Source of the DNA: RGIG4608 sp045651165
GTDB lineage: Bacteria; Bacillota; Clostridia; Oscillospirales; CAG-272
DNA: 64,000 nt
Assembly (NCBI GenBank): GCA_045651165.1
Contig: JAZRRX010000056.1
Coordinates: 4,242-68,241 of the forward strand
Direction: 5' to 3'
Below are positions 1 to 8,441 of this stretch, piece by piece; position 1 is the stretch's first letter; every line of letters starts with the position of its first letter. Both the position numbers and the translations under genes were made by a program. The notes below the pieces were generated by a model. That model did no database searches and was not told where the DNA came from. It saw nothing but the letters and a program-made list of their open reading frames with translations.

Positions 1-1
1 T

Positions 2-1504
2 TCACCATTGTATACATCACCCGGAGTTGACTGCGGTTACGATATCTCTGATTACTACAATATTGCCGAGGAATTTGGTGGTATGGAGGCATTTAAAAAG
101 GTGCTTGACGGCGCTCATGAAAGAGGTATGAAAGTTATTATGGACCTTGTTGTTAACCACACAAGTGATCAACACGAATGGTTTCAAAAGAGCCGCCAGA
201 GAATAGATCCCTATACAGATTATTATATTTGGCGTCCTGCTAAACCTAATGGAAAGCTTCCTAATAACTGGGATTCACTTTTTGAAGGTAAGGCGTGGGC
301 ATGGGACGAGGTGCGTCAGGAGTATTATATGCATTTGTTTGCTATTCAGCAGGCAGATCTTAATATGGATAACCCCCTCGTTCGTGAAGAAGTAAAGAAT
401 ATTCTTCGTTTCTGGCTAGATATGGGAGTTGATGGTTTTAGAGAAGATGTTATCACTTTTATTTCAAAGCCCGAGGGATTGCCTGATGATAAGCTTATGC
501 CTGCTTCAAAAGGTATATTTATGTTCAATCATGGCCCCCATCTTCATGAGTATCTTGAAGAGTTCAATCGTGATGTGTTTTCAAAATACGATTGTATGAC
601 ACTTGCAGAAGCTCCTTTAGTTACACCTAAAAAGGCACTTGAATATATAGATGAAAATAATGCTCCCGTTCTTGATATGATGATTCAGTTTTCAACTCAA
701 GAAGCGGATAGTTTTATGACAGACTACTATCATATGCCATTTAATCTTCGCAAACTTAAGAGATGCTATACAAAGTGGCAAAAACAGCTTGATGGTAAGG
801 GCTGGAATATGCTCTATATTGAAAATCACGATCATCCAAGAATGGTTTCTCGTTATGGTAGTGATAAATTCCAAAAAGAAAGCGCGATGATGCTTGCAGT
901 TTCATACCTTTTTCAAAAGGGAACTCCATTTATCTATCAAGGACAGGAAATTGGTATGACTAACTGGTATCCCAATGACCCCGAAATGTATGAGGACGTA
1001 CAAACCCGTTGGCAATATAATAACGTTGCTACTAAAAAGTCCCCCGAAAAGCGCCTTCAGAGATTGTGGTACGGCTCACGTGACTCTGCTCGTACACCTG
1101 TTCAGTGGAGTGCAGAGGAGAATGCGGGATTTACAACCGGCACACCTTGGTTTTATGTAAACGATAATTATAAAGAAATTAACGTTGCAGATCAAGAAAA
1201 GGACGAAAACTCCGTTTTAAATTTCTATCGTTGTGCAATCAAGCTTCGTAAGGAACTTTCGAGTGTTAGAAATGGTGATTATGAGGAATATGGTAAGCTT
1301 TCTTCATCATTCTATACATATTCTCGTGAAGATGATAAAGAAAAAATCCTTGTCGTTTGCTCATTTACTGAAAAAACAAAGAAATGGAATGTACCCTCAG
1401 GCTTTGACCTTGCTAGTGCAGAGCTTTTGCTTTCAAACTATGACAATCTTGATGGAACAACTTTCAAGCCTTATGAAACAAGAGTATATAGGTGGACAAA
1501 ATAA
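2..1504 (+). CDS. GH13 alpha-glucosidase, probably oligo-1,6-glucosidase type (5' end outside window)
   Basis: This glycoside hydrolase family 13 enzyme would release glucose from the non-reducing end of short alpha-glucans in the cytoplasm. The reading frame is already open at base 2 (SPLYTSPGVDCGYDISDYY), so the N-terminus, roughly 50 residues, lies upstream of the window. Visible GH13 motifs are DLVVNHTS (region I), GFREDVITF with the nucleophile Asp (region II), an acid Glu in LAEAP (region III) and ENHDHPR (region IV). Val directly follows the nucleophile Asp. In GH13_31 enzymes this Val favours alpha-1,6 bonds, whereas Ala or Thr favours alpha-1,4. The C-terminal beta domain is complete. 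The EamA transporter gene follows after three bases, so the two are probably co-transcribed. Trehalose-6-phosphate hydrolase is a less likely alternative. Confidence 0.85.
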   Translation, partial: SPLYTSPGVDCGYDISDYYNIAEEFGGMEAFKKVLDGAHERGMKVIMDLVVNHTSDQHEWFQKSRQRIDPYTDYYIWRPAKPNGKLPNNWDSLFEGKAWAWDEVRQEYYMHLFAIQQADLNMDNPLVREEVKNILRFWLDMGVDGFREDVITFISKPEGLPDDKLMPASKGIFMFNHGPHLHEYLEEFNRDVFSKYDCMTLAEAPLVTPKKALEYIDENNAPVLDMMIQFSTQEADSFMTDYYHMPFNLRKLKRCYTKWQKQLDGKGWNMLYIENHDHPRMVSRYGSDKFQKESAMMLAVSYLFQKGTPFIYQGQEIGMTNWYPNDPEMYEDVQTRWQYNNVATKKSPEKRLQRLWYGSRDSARTPVQWSAEENAGFTTGTPWFYVNDNYKEINVADQEKDENSVLNFYRCAIKLRKELSSVRNGDYEEYGKLSSSFYTYSREDDKEKILVVCSFTEKTKKWNVPSGFDLASAELLLSNYDNLDGTTFKPYETRVYRWTK

Positions 1505-1507
1505 AAT

Positions 1508-2422
1508 ATGAAACATAACAAATATATATCAATGTTGCTATTATTTTTAGCAGCATTTTTATGGGGATTTGCTTTCGTGGCACAGGATTTAGTGTCAGAT
1601 ATACCTCCAATAACCATTGGTATGGTTAGATGGTTTATTGGTTCACTCTTCTTGTTCTTTGTCATTATTATTTTTGATAAGATTAGTAAAAGCGGAAGAA
1701 AATTAATAAGTAAAAAGGGATTAGATTTCACAAAAACTGAAATAATCGCTGGTATTATTACAGGTATTGCTGTTTCAGTTGCCTCTGTGTTTCAGCAGAT
1801 GGGTATAAATCAAGGCACTTCTGGTGGCAAGGCGGCTTTTATCACTGCGTTATATGTAGTTTTAGTTCCTATTTATGCACTTTTTTTGAGAAAAAAAGTA
1901 AAGCTGAATGTTTGGATTGCAATATTTGTTGCAGTTGTAGGATTTTATTTTCTTTGTATAACTGAAGGTTTTAACATTGTTTCTTCAGACTTATGGATTA
2001 TTTTAAGCGCTGCAATATATCCTTTACAGATTCTTGCAATTGATCATTTTGCTCCTAAATGTGATTGCATAAGAATGTCTTGTTTGCAGTTTTTCTTTGC
2101 CTTTGTAACAAGTACAATAGGTGCAGTTTTGTTGGAATCACCAATTTCTTTGGGAGAAATATCAACTCATATTTTACCGTTTTTGTATCTTGGCATATGT
2201 TCAAGCGGAATTGCATACACATTGCAAGTTGTGGGACAAAGAAATGTTCATCCTGCGGTAGCATCATTGATACTTTCGTTGGAATCTGTTTTCGGACTGT
2301 TAGGTGCTATGATAATGTTGGGAACAAAACTAACATTTAAAGAATACATCGGTGCAGTTTTGATATTTTTTGCAGTTGTGTTATCACAATTTGAATTTAA
2401 AAAGAAAAACCGTGTTGAGTAA
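1508..2422 (+). CDS. EamA/DMT-family membrane transporter
   Basis: This is a 304-residue polytopic membrane protein of the drug/metabolite transporter superfamily (EamA). About ten hydrophobic segments fall into two homologous halves, including LLLFLAAFLWGFAFVAQDL at the N-terminus and GAVLIFFAVVLSQFEF near the end. The motif GTSGGKAAFITALYVVLVPI in the first repeat is typical of a common clostridial and bacillar subgroup. The substrate cannot be told from sequence; members export amino acids, sugars or metabolites. It starts three bases after the glucosidase stop, so it may move a related sugar, but that is inference only. Its stop codon lies inside the terminator hairpin. Confidence 0.85.
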   Translation: MKHNKYISMLLLFLAAFLWGFAFVAQDLVSDIPPITIGMVRWFIGSLFLFFVIIIFDKISKSGRKLISKKGLDFTKTEIIAGIITGIAVSVASVFQQMGINQGTSGGKAAFITALYVVLVPIYALFLRKKVKLNVWIAIFVAVVGFYFLCITEGFNIVSSDLWIILSAAIYPLQILAIDHFAPKCDCIRMSCLQFFFAFVTSTIGAVLLESPISLGEISTHILPFLYLGICSSGIAYTLQVVGQRNVHPAVASLILSLESVFGLLGAMIMLGTKLTFKEYIGAVLIFFAVVLSQFEFKKKNRVE

Positions 2423-2438
2423 AACAACACGGTTTTTT
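2409..2438. terminator. Bidirectional intrinsic terminator between the EamA gene and the recombinase
   Basis: A 9-bp perfect stem (ACCGTGTTG / CAACACGGT) with a 7-base loop is followed by a T-run on the plus strand and preceded by an A-run that serves the minus strand. It overlaps the stop codon of the plus-strand gene and abuts the stop of the minus-strand gene. Confidence 0.9.
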
Positions 2439-3443
2439 CTAATCATCTTTTTTTAACTTAGCAAGTGGATTTTGCTCCATTGCATTTCGCATATTTTCGT
2501 TTGAAACGTGAGTGTAAATTTGTGTAGTGTTTAGTTGTTCGTGGCCAAGAATATCTTTAAGTACGCGCACGTCCACATTTCCACTTTGATACATAAGTGT
2601 TGCGGCGGTGTGACGAAGCTTGTGAACAGAGAAGTGTTTTGCTTCAAGTCCTGCTAACTCGAGATATTTATAAACCATCCATTGAACAGTTTTAACACTT
2701 ATGCGCTTATTCAAACGGCTTAAAAATAGTGCTTTTGTTTGCACATTATCATATTTAGGACTCAAACGAATTTCAAGATAATCGTGAAGAACTGTTCTGC
2801 ATGCTTCGTTAAGATATATTATACGTTCTTTGTTACCTTTACCAAGCACACGAAGAGAACGAAGTTCTCTATCTATATCGTTTAAATTGATGCCAACAAG
2901 CTCAGAAAGACGCATTCCACAGTTAAGAAACAGGGTAACGATACAGTAATCGCGTTCCTTAGTGTTTGATTCTTCATCGTCGAGTATTGCTTGAAGAAGC
3001 ATAAGGGATTCGTCGAGATTTAGAAACTTTGGCAAAGTTTTTTTAGGTTTTGGGGATTCTATATTGATAGCAGGATTATCTTCAAAATAGTTTCTTTTAA
3101 GCGTGAAATATTTATAAATTCCTTTTATAGCAGAGAGCTTGCGCGCCTTGGCACTCCACATATTTTTGCGAGTATTACCAGTATAAAAAAGGAACTCATA
3201 TATCTGCTCGGTTTTCACTTGTGATAGATATTGCGCATCAATGGGAGTAACGTCAATTTCTGAAAATTCATCACTGTCAATTTCGATATGGTTTTCTACA
3301 GCCAAAAGATATCTAAAGAAAGTTCTAAGGTCGAGCATATATTCATTTACAGTTTTTTCAGAACAACCTTGAATGGTTCGTTTATATATAGCAAATTGTT
3401 GCACATCAGGGGAGAATTCTTCAAGTAAAGGAAATGAACTCAT
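2439..3443 (-). CDS. Tyrosine recombinase, XerC/XerD type
   Basis: This is a site-specific tyrosine recombinase of 334 residues. The N-terminal SAM-like core-binding domain spans roughly residues 10-115 and the catalytic domain roughly 140-325. The full catalytic set is visible: Arg178 (GMRLSEL), Lys202 (GKGNKER), His274 and Arg277 (HKLRHTA), His301 (LGHEQL) and nucleophile Tyr310 (IYTHV). The start is ATG at 3443, because TTGGAGG lies just upstream; a longer frame from a TTG would overlap that Shine-Dalgarno. Size and domain content fit chromosome-dimer-resolving Xer proteins better than phage integrases, but the tRNA-Arg gene 156 bases upstream leaves an integrase role possible. No second Xer gene is in the window. 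Confidence 0.88.
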   Translation of the reverse strand: MSSFPLLEEFSPDVQQFAIYKRTIQGCSEKTVNEYMLDLRTFFRYLLAVENHIEIDSDEFSEIDVTPIDAQYLSQVKTEQIYEFLFYTGNTRKNMWSAKARKLSAIKGIYKYFTLKRNYFEDNPAINIESPKPKKTLPKFLNLDESLMLLQAILDDEESNTKERDYCIVTLFLNCGMRLSELVGINLNDIDRELRSLRVLGKGNKERIIYLNEACRTVLHDYLEIRLSPKYDNVQTKALFLSRLNKRISVKTVQWMVYKYLELAGLEAKHFSVHKLRHTAATLMYQSGNVDVRVLKDILGHEQLNTTQIYTHVSNENMRNAMEQNPLAKLKKDD

Positions 3444-3546
3444 ACCAAACCTCCAATTATACAAAATCTTTATTATATTGTATCATAAAAAAACAAAAAA
3501 GGGAATAGGAAAAGAAAAAATAATTAGAAATATTTTCAAAATTCGC

Positions 3547-3575
3547 TTGACAAAATGAGATATATGTGTTAATAT
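3547..3575 (+). promoter_or_regulatory. Sigma-A promoter of tRNA-Arg
   Basis: TTGACA (3547-3552), a 17-base spacer and TAATAT (3570-3575) lie 24 bases before the mature 5' end of the tRNA. The -35 hexamer is perfect. Confidence 0.85.
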
Positions 3576-3598
3576 ATATAAGTCGCAGAGAGCGATAT

Positions 3599-3675
3599 GT
3601 GCCATTAGCTCAGCCGGATAGAGTATTTGGCTACGAACCAAAAGGTCGGGGGTTCGAATCCCTCATGGCACGCCA
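3599..3675 (+). tRNA. tRNA-Arg (anticodon ACG)
   Basis: This 77-nt cloverleaf includes an encoded CCA. The acceptor stem is GTGCCAT/ATGGCAC, the anticodon stem TTTGG/CCAAA has loop CTACGAA (anticodon ACG, read as ICG, decoding CGN), and the T-arm is GGGGG-TTCGAAT-CCCTC. The discriminator base is G. It has its own promoter and terminator. Confidence 0.95.
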
Positions 3676-3703
3676 AAAGGAGATGCAATGCATCTCCTTT
3701 TTT
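3676..3703 (+). terminator. Intrinsic terminator of tRNA-Arg
   Basis: The stem GGAGATGC/GCATCTCC, extended by A-T pairs, has a 3-base loop and is followed by TTTTTT. It begins directly after the CCA end of the tRNA. Confidence 0.9.
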
Positions 3704-3728
3704 GTTTTTTACTAGGATGGTAAAAAAT

Positions 3729-3767
3729 AAAAAGAGCATCTGTCTTTAAGAAAGAAGCTCTTTTTTT
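3729..3767 (-). terminator. Intrinsic terminator of the GyrB-like gene
   Basis: An AAAAAGAGC/GCTCTTTTT outer stem with an inner TCTTT/AAAGA helix lies just after the minus-strand stop at 3774. The A-rich left flank gives a U-run on the minus-strand transcript; it could also back up tRNA-Arg termination. Confidence 0.8.
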
Positions 3768-3773
3768 ATTTTA

Positions 3774-5774
3774 TTAAACATCAATATCCTTAATGTACTC
3801 ACTGCCGTGTTCGGCGATGAATTTCTTTCTTGCGGCGAGGTCATCGCCAAGGAGAGTTTCGAACATCACTTCAGTAAGGTATGGGTCAGCAGGGTCAACT
3901 GAGATGAGTCTGCGTGTTTCGGGATTCATTGTTGTTTCCCACATCATTTCGGGCTCGTTTTCACCAAGTCCCTTTGAACGCTGAATGCTATATTTTGTGC
4001 CTTCAAGTTTTTTGAGGATTGCCGCTTTTTCAAATTCGTCAAACGCGAAATATGCCTTATCTTTTGTTGTAATTTCAAACAAAGGAGTTTCTGCAATAAA
4101 TACTTTATGCTCTTTAAGAAGAGTGGGGAGCAAACGATAGAAAAGTGTCAGAAGAAGAGTTCTAATCTGGAATCCGTCTTCATCCGCATCGGTACAAAGA
4201 ATAATCTTTGACCACTTGAGATCGTTAATATCGAATGGGTCGATATTGCCCTTAACCTTGCCCTTGATTTCAACACCGCAACCAATTACACGAAGAAGGT
4301 CGGTAATTATTTCACTCTTGAAAATCTTTTCATAGGAACTCTTAAGACAGTTAAGTGTTTTACCTCTAACGGGAATAATCGCTTGGAATTCGGCATTTCT
4401 ACCGAGCTTACAAGAGGTCAAAGCAGAATCACCCTCAACGATGTAAAGCTCGCGAACAGCAGGATCTTTTGAGCGACAGTTAACAAACTTTTCAACCTTG
4501 TTTGAAAAGTCCATTTTGCTCTTTAAACTCTCTTTAAGCTGAATTCTTGTTTTTTCTGCAGTTTCACGGGAGCGTCTGTTAAGAAGCACTTGGTTTGCGA
4601 ATATTTCCGCCTCAACGGGATGCTCCATAAAGTAGATTTCAAGATTTTTCTTTAAGAATTCCGTCATCGCCTCATAAATAAAGGTATTAGTGATGGATTT
4701 CTTTGTTTGGTTTTCATACGAGGTCATCGTTGAAAAACTGTTTATAACAAGACATAAGCAATCTGCTATATCAGTAAACTGAATTTTGGATTCAGTTTTA
4801 TTGTATTTACCGGCATTCTTGATATATTTGTCAAGTGCATAAACAAATGCAATTTTTACAGCTTTGTCGGGTGAACCACCATGCTCAAGGAAACTCGAGT
4901 TGTGGTAGTATTCAAGCTTATTGACAGTATTTGAAACGCAGAAAGAGAAGTCGGCTTTGAGCTTGTATTCGTCCTTGTCGTTTCTATCTCTACCTTGAGT
5001 TTCTAAATGCCATAATATTGGCTCAGTAGCTGCACTTTCACCGCACATTTCTTTAATGTAGTCAGAAATGCCGTGTTCGTATTTAAATGATTTTTTGGTG
5101 AACTTTTTATTATCTTCTTCAATCCAAAGTTCAAACTCAATACCTGAATTGATAACAGCTTGACGATGAAGAGTTTCTTCAAAGAAGGAGTGGGGAATAT
5201 TAATATCGGTGAAAACGTCAAGGTCGGGTTTCCAACGAATGACAGTACCCGTGCGCTTTTCATTTCTTGCCAATTCAACAGTTTCAAGTTCACTTACGGG
5301 TTCACCTTTTTTAAAGTGAATAGAATGCACGTTTGTGCCGTCATATGAATAAACATCCATATATTCAGAACTGTACTGAGTAGCACAAGCACCAAGACCG
5401 TTAAGACCGAGGGAGTATTCATAAGCTGAGTCCTCGTTGTTGTTATCATATTTACCGCCCGCATAAAGCTCACAATAAATAAGGTCCCAGTTCCATCTGC
5501 CTTCGGCTTCGTTATAGCCCAGGGGAACGCCACGTCCGTGGTCATCAACCTCGATAGAGTGGTCCTTATATGCAGTTACCTTAATAATATTTCCATGACC
5601 CTCACGCGCCTCGTCAACGGAGTTTGAAAGAATTTCAAAAAATGAATGCTCGCAACCCTCAAGGCCGTCAGAACCGAAGATAACTCCGGGACGCATTCTA
5701 ACACGATCAGCGCCTTTTAAAGCCTTAATACTTTGGTTATCATATTGTGGTGTGGTATTCTTACTTTTAGCCAT
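3774..5774 (-). CDS. Type IIA DNA topoisomerase B subunit (GyrB/ParE-like)
   Basis: This 666-residue ATPase/TOPRIM subunit belongs to a type II topoisomerase. The GHKL ATPase domain shows EILSNSVDEAREG (residues 47-59), DDHGRGVPLG (77-86) and a diverged lid loop LGLNGLGACATQ, where GyrB usually reads GLHGVGASVVN. The QTK loop reads NQTKKSITN. The TOPRIM domain has YIVEGDSALTS and CTDADEDGFQIR, supplying the Mg-binding acidic residues, and the tail has SKGLGENEPEMMWET. The start is ATG 5774 with GGAG upstream; an earlier in-frame TTG is part of that Shine-Dalgarno. It looks like a diverged paralogue (ParE-like) rather than the main gyrase. No gyrA/parC gene is adjacent, which is unusual. The protein should need an A subunit from elsewhere to cut DNA. 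Confidence 0.85.
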   Translation of the reverse strand: MAKSKNTTPQYDNQSIKALKGADRVRMRPGVIFGSDGLEGCEHSFFEILSNSVDEAREGHGNIIKVTAYKDHSIEVDDHGRGVPLGYNEAEGRWNWDLIYCELYAGGKYDNNNEDSAYEYSLGLNGLGACATQYSSEYMDVYSYDGTNVHSIHFKKGEPVSELETVELARNEKRTGTVIRWKPDLDVFTDINIPHSFFEETLHRQAVINSGIEFELWIEEDNKKFTKKSFKYEHGISDYIKEMCGESAATEPILWHLETQGRDRNDKDEYKLKADFSFCVSNTVNKLEYYHNSSFLEHGGSPDKAVKIAFVYALDKYIKNAGKYNKTESKIQFTDIADCLCLVINSFSTMTSYENQTKKSITNTFIYEAMTEFLKKNLEIYFMEHPVEAEIFANQVLLNRRSRETAEKTRIQLKESLKSKMDFSNKVEKFVNCRSKDPAVRELYIVEGDSALTSCKLGRNAEFQAIIPVRGKTLNCLKSSYEKIFKSEIITDLLRVIGCGVEIKGKVKGNIDPFDINDLKWSKIILCTDADEDGFQIRTLLLTLFYRLLPTLLKEHKVFIAETPLFEITTKDKAYFAFDEFEKAAILKKLEGTKYSIQRSKGLGENEPEMMWETTMNPETRRLISVDPADPYLTEVMFETLLGDDLAARKKFIAEHGSEYIKDIDV

Positions 5775-5813
5775 TTTTATCTCCAAAAATATAATAATCT
5801 ATATAATAATATA

Positions 5814-5841
5814 ATTATACCAAAAAAATTTACATTTGAAA
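5814..5841 (-). promoter_or_regulatory. Candidate promoter of the GyrB-like gene
   Basis: A perfect TATAAT on the minus strand (5819-5814) lies 40 bases before the start codon. The best -35 is a weak TTTCAA (5841-5836) at 16-base spacing. Confidence 0.45.
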
Positions 5842-5885
5842 AGGGTTTTTTATAAAAAAATCGTGAAAAATCAACTATTTTTCTA

Positions 5886-5914
5886 TTGCAAAAACAGATA
5901 AAAAAAGATATAAT
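5886..5914 (+). promoter_or_regulatory. Sigma-A promoter of murD
   Basis: TTGCAA (5886-5891), a 17-base spacer and TATAAT (5909-5914) give a leader of about 30 bases before the GGAGG of murD. It diverges from the GyrB-like gene promoter. Confidence 0.7.
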
Positions 5915-5947
5915 ATAAAATAGGTGATTTTGTTTTTGGAGGTACAT

Positions 5948-7372
5948 ATGAAAACCATTGAACTCATTAAAAACAGAATAAAAAATGCGCGTTGTGCAGT
6001 GCTTGGATTTGGTGTTTCTAATATTCCTTTGGTTGAACTTTTACTTGAATGTGGAAACGAGATAACCGTCCATGATAAAAACTCTTTTGATAAACTCGAT
6101 GTGTGTTCAAAAGAATTTGCAGAGCGTGGAGTTAAATTTATTACGGGTGAAGAATATCTTGAAAAAATCGATGCTGATATTATTTTCCGTTCTCCTGGAA
6201 TTCGTCCTGATTATAACGGTATAATAAGAGCTGTAGAAAAGGGTGCAGAATTGACTTCAGAAATGGAACTTTTCTTGGAACTCACTCCTGCCGTGATTCT
6301 TGGTATTACAGGAAGTGATGGCAAAACAACTACTACAACCATTGCATATAAATTGCTCGAAAAAGAATTTGAAAATAGTGACCGAAAAATATATGTTGGT
6401 GGTAATATTGGAACGCCCTTGTTGTCAAAAGTAGGAGAGATGACTGAAAAGGATATTTGTGTACTTGAACTTTCAAGCTTTCAACTTTTTACTGCCAAAA
6501 AATCGCCCTCTCGAGCTATCATAACAAACTTGAGCCCCAATCATCTTGATTGGCATAAGGATATGGGTGAATATATTGATGCTAAAACTAACATTTATAA
6601 AAATGGTGCAACTCATCTAACACTAAATGGCAATAACGAACTTTCTAAAAACCTTTTGATTGCAGACAAAATAAAAACGTCTTTGTTCTCATGCGAATTC
6701 ACTTATGAAGATATTGAGAAAAGATATAAAAACCATCCCGAAGAAAAGTCAGAATCTGTTATGTTTATTTATGACGGATATATATGCCGCTACAATAATA
6801 ACCACATATCAAATGTTCTTGCCGCAAATTCAATACTCATACCAGGAAAGCATAATATTGAAAACTATATGGCTGCAATATCTTTAACATGGGGACTTGT
6901 TTCTGAGTCGACTATAAACTATATTGCGAAAACCTTTGGTGGTGTTGAACACAGACTTGAATTTGTTCGAGAACTTGATGGTGTAAAATATTATAATAGC
7001 TCTATAGACTCAAGTCCAACGCGTACCGCTGCGGCACTTTCTGCCTTACCAATAAAACCCATTGTTATTTGCGGTGGATATGATAAGAACATACCCTTTG
7101 AGCCACTTGCTGATGCTTTAAATGAGAAAGCAAAGTCGGTTGTTTTGACAGGCGCTACTGCAGAAAAAATTAATAATGCTTTGAATAATATCAATTCTCA
7201 AATTGATATTTATTTTGAAAAGGATTTTGATAAAGCAGTAATGAAAGCGAAAAATATCGCGAAAAGGGATGATATTGTGTTGCTATCTCCTGCATGTGCA
7301 AGTTTTGATGCATTCAAAAACTTTATGGAGCGCGGAAACAAATTTAAACAGATAGTAAACGAATTTAAATAG
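5948..7372 (+). CDS. murD: UDP-N-acetylmuramoylalanine--D-glutamate ligase
   Basis: This cytoplasmic Mur ligase adds D-Glu to UDP-MurNAc-L-Ala in peptidoglycan synthesis; it has 474 residues, usual for the family. The N-terminal Rossmann domain shows LGFGVSNIPLVELL. The ATP loop is GITGSDGKTTTTT, the metal and substrate segment NLSPNHLDWHKDMGEY, and the C-terminal domain has VEHRLEF and LLSPACASFDAFKNF. The D-Glu-contacting segment reads NSSIDSSPTRT, a variant seen in some clostridial MurD proteins. The start is ATG 5948, five bases after GGAGG; an upstream in-frame codon has no Shine-Dalgarno. It is not in a dcw cluster here. It heads a run of peptidase genes instead. Confidence 0.93.
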   Translation: MKTIELIKNRIKNARCAVLGFGVSNIPLVELLLECGNEITVHDKNSFDKLDVCSKEFAERGVKFITGEEYLEKIDADIIFRSPGIRPDYNGIIRAVEKGAELTSEMELFLELTPAVILGITGSDGKTTTTTIAYKLLEKEFENSDRKIYVGGNIGTPLLSKVGEMTEKDICVLELSSFQLFTAKKSPSRAIITNLSPNHLDWHKDMGEYIDAKTNIYKNGATHLTLNGNNELSKNLLIADKIKTSLFSCEFTYEDIEKRYKNHPEEKSESVMFIYDGYICRYNNNHISNVLAANSILIPGKHNIENYMAAISLTWGLVSESTINYIAKTFGGVEHRLEFVRELDGVKYYNSSIDSSPTRTAAALSALPIKPIVICGGYDKNIPFEPLADALNEKAKSVVLTGATAEKINNALNNINSQIDIYFEKDFDKAVMKAKNIAKRDDIVLLSPACASFDAFKNFMERGNKFKQIVNEFK

Positions 7373-7385
7373 ATTGGAGAAAATT

Positions 7386-8441
7386 ATGGAACTTAAAAAG
7401 TTAATTGTTGATCTTTCAGGCCTTATGTCCATTGGTGGCTTTGAAAGATTCGAAAGAGAAAAACTGATAGAGCTTGTTGGGGATAAGTTTGATGAAAATT
7501 ATCTTGACAACGTTGGAAATCAGATATTTGTGAAAAAATGTGGCAAAGAAAATGCACCTAAGATTATGCTTGATGCACATATGGACGAAATTGGTATGTA
7601 TGTTACTGAAATTCTTGACGGTGGATTTCTTCGAGTTATAAATATTGGTGGTATTGATACAGGTATCTTGCAAGCAAGCGACGTAATCATTTATGGTAAG
7701 GATGAAAGATTGTTTGGTGTTATAGCTTCAACTCCTCCTCACCTTGCAAGTGGTAGTGGAAAAGAGCTTCCCAAAATTGACGAGCTTTTAATTGATACTT
7801 GCTACACTAAAGAAGAACTCGAAAGCAAAATAAGAGTAGGAACACCAGTAGGATTTGCCCCCAAATATACTGAAATGCTCAATAACAAGATTATGGGTAA
7901 GAGTTTTGATGACAAGGCATGTGCAGCTTGTGCTCTTTATGCAGCTGCTAATACACCTCGTGAGGAGCTTGCAGGTGACGTTTACGTTATGCTTTCTTGC
8001 TGTGAAGAGGTTACAGGTATGGTAGCTCCTGGCGCTTATGCACTCAATCCTAATTATGCGATGAGTATTGACGTAAATCTTGGCAGAGTTCCTGGAACTA
8101 AAAAAGAAGAAACTGTTGAACTTGGAAAAGGTCCTTCAATTACAATTTCTGCAGTTACTGATAGAAAATTAACCAATATGTTGATTGATATTGCTAAAGA
8201 AAAGGAAATTCCTCATCAGCTTTCAGTTTCTCCTACACATACGGGAACAAATGCTGTTTCAATTCAACTTGCAAGAGAGGGAATTCCCACAGTTGATGTT
8301 GGACTTCCGCTTGCTTCAATGCATACATATAACGAGATTATTTCTCTTGACGATACTAAAACGCTCTGCGACCTTATCTCCGAATTTATCAAAGATACAA
8401 AGATTGCAGAAGAATATGGCAAAGGAGGACTTGAAATATGA
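7386..8441 (+). CDS. M42 family metallo-aminopeptidase (first of three)
   Basis: This 351-residue peptidase is of the M42 (FrvX/YsdC/TET) family. These are dinuclear metal aminopeptidases that form large cytosolic shells and trim oligopeptides. Metal-site and catalytic motifs are DAHMDEIG, SFDDKACAA, SCCEEVTG with the catalytic Glu pair, MSIDVN and the late His in ASMHTYNE. The start ATG at 7386 follows GGAG by eight bases; it lies 14 bases after the murD stop. The next M42 gene overlaps its stop by four bases, so the peptidases are translationally coupled. It is clearly diverged from its two neighbours, with little identity outside the motifs, so it may differ in specificity. Confidence 0.88.
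   Translation: MELKKLIVDLSGLMSIGGFERFEREKLIELVGDKFDENYLDNVGNQIFVKKCGKENAPKIMLDAHMDEIGMYVTEILDGGFLRVINIGGIDTGILQASDVIIYGKDERLFGVIASTPPHLASGSGKELPKIDELLIDTCYTKEELESKIRVGTPVGFAPKYTEMLNNKIMGKSFDDKACAACALYAAANTPREELAGDVYVMLSCCEEVTGMVAPGAYALNPNYAMSIDVNLGRVPGTKKEETVELGKGPSITISAVTDRKLTNMLIDIAKEKEIPHQLSVSPTHTGTNAVSIQLAREGIPTVDVGLPLASMHTYNEIISLDDTKTLCDLISEFIKDTKIAEEYGKGGLEI

Noticed and set aside
3444..3546. Small coding sequence between the recombinase and tRNA-Arg
   Set aside because: The only open frame is short, very Lys/Ile-rich, and lacks a Shine-Dalgarno; the region looks like A/T-rich promoter DNA.
2439..3675. Integrated genomic island at tRNA-Arg
   Set aside because: No second copy of the tRNA 3' end, no cargo, and a recombinase of Xer type; kept only as a low-interest question.
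5787..5947. Small RNA or riboswitch in the gyrB-like/murD divergent region
   Set aside because: The sequence is almost all A/T with no stable stems or known aptamer elements; two divergent promoters explain it.
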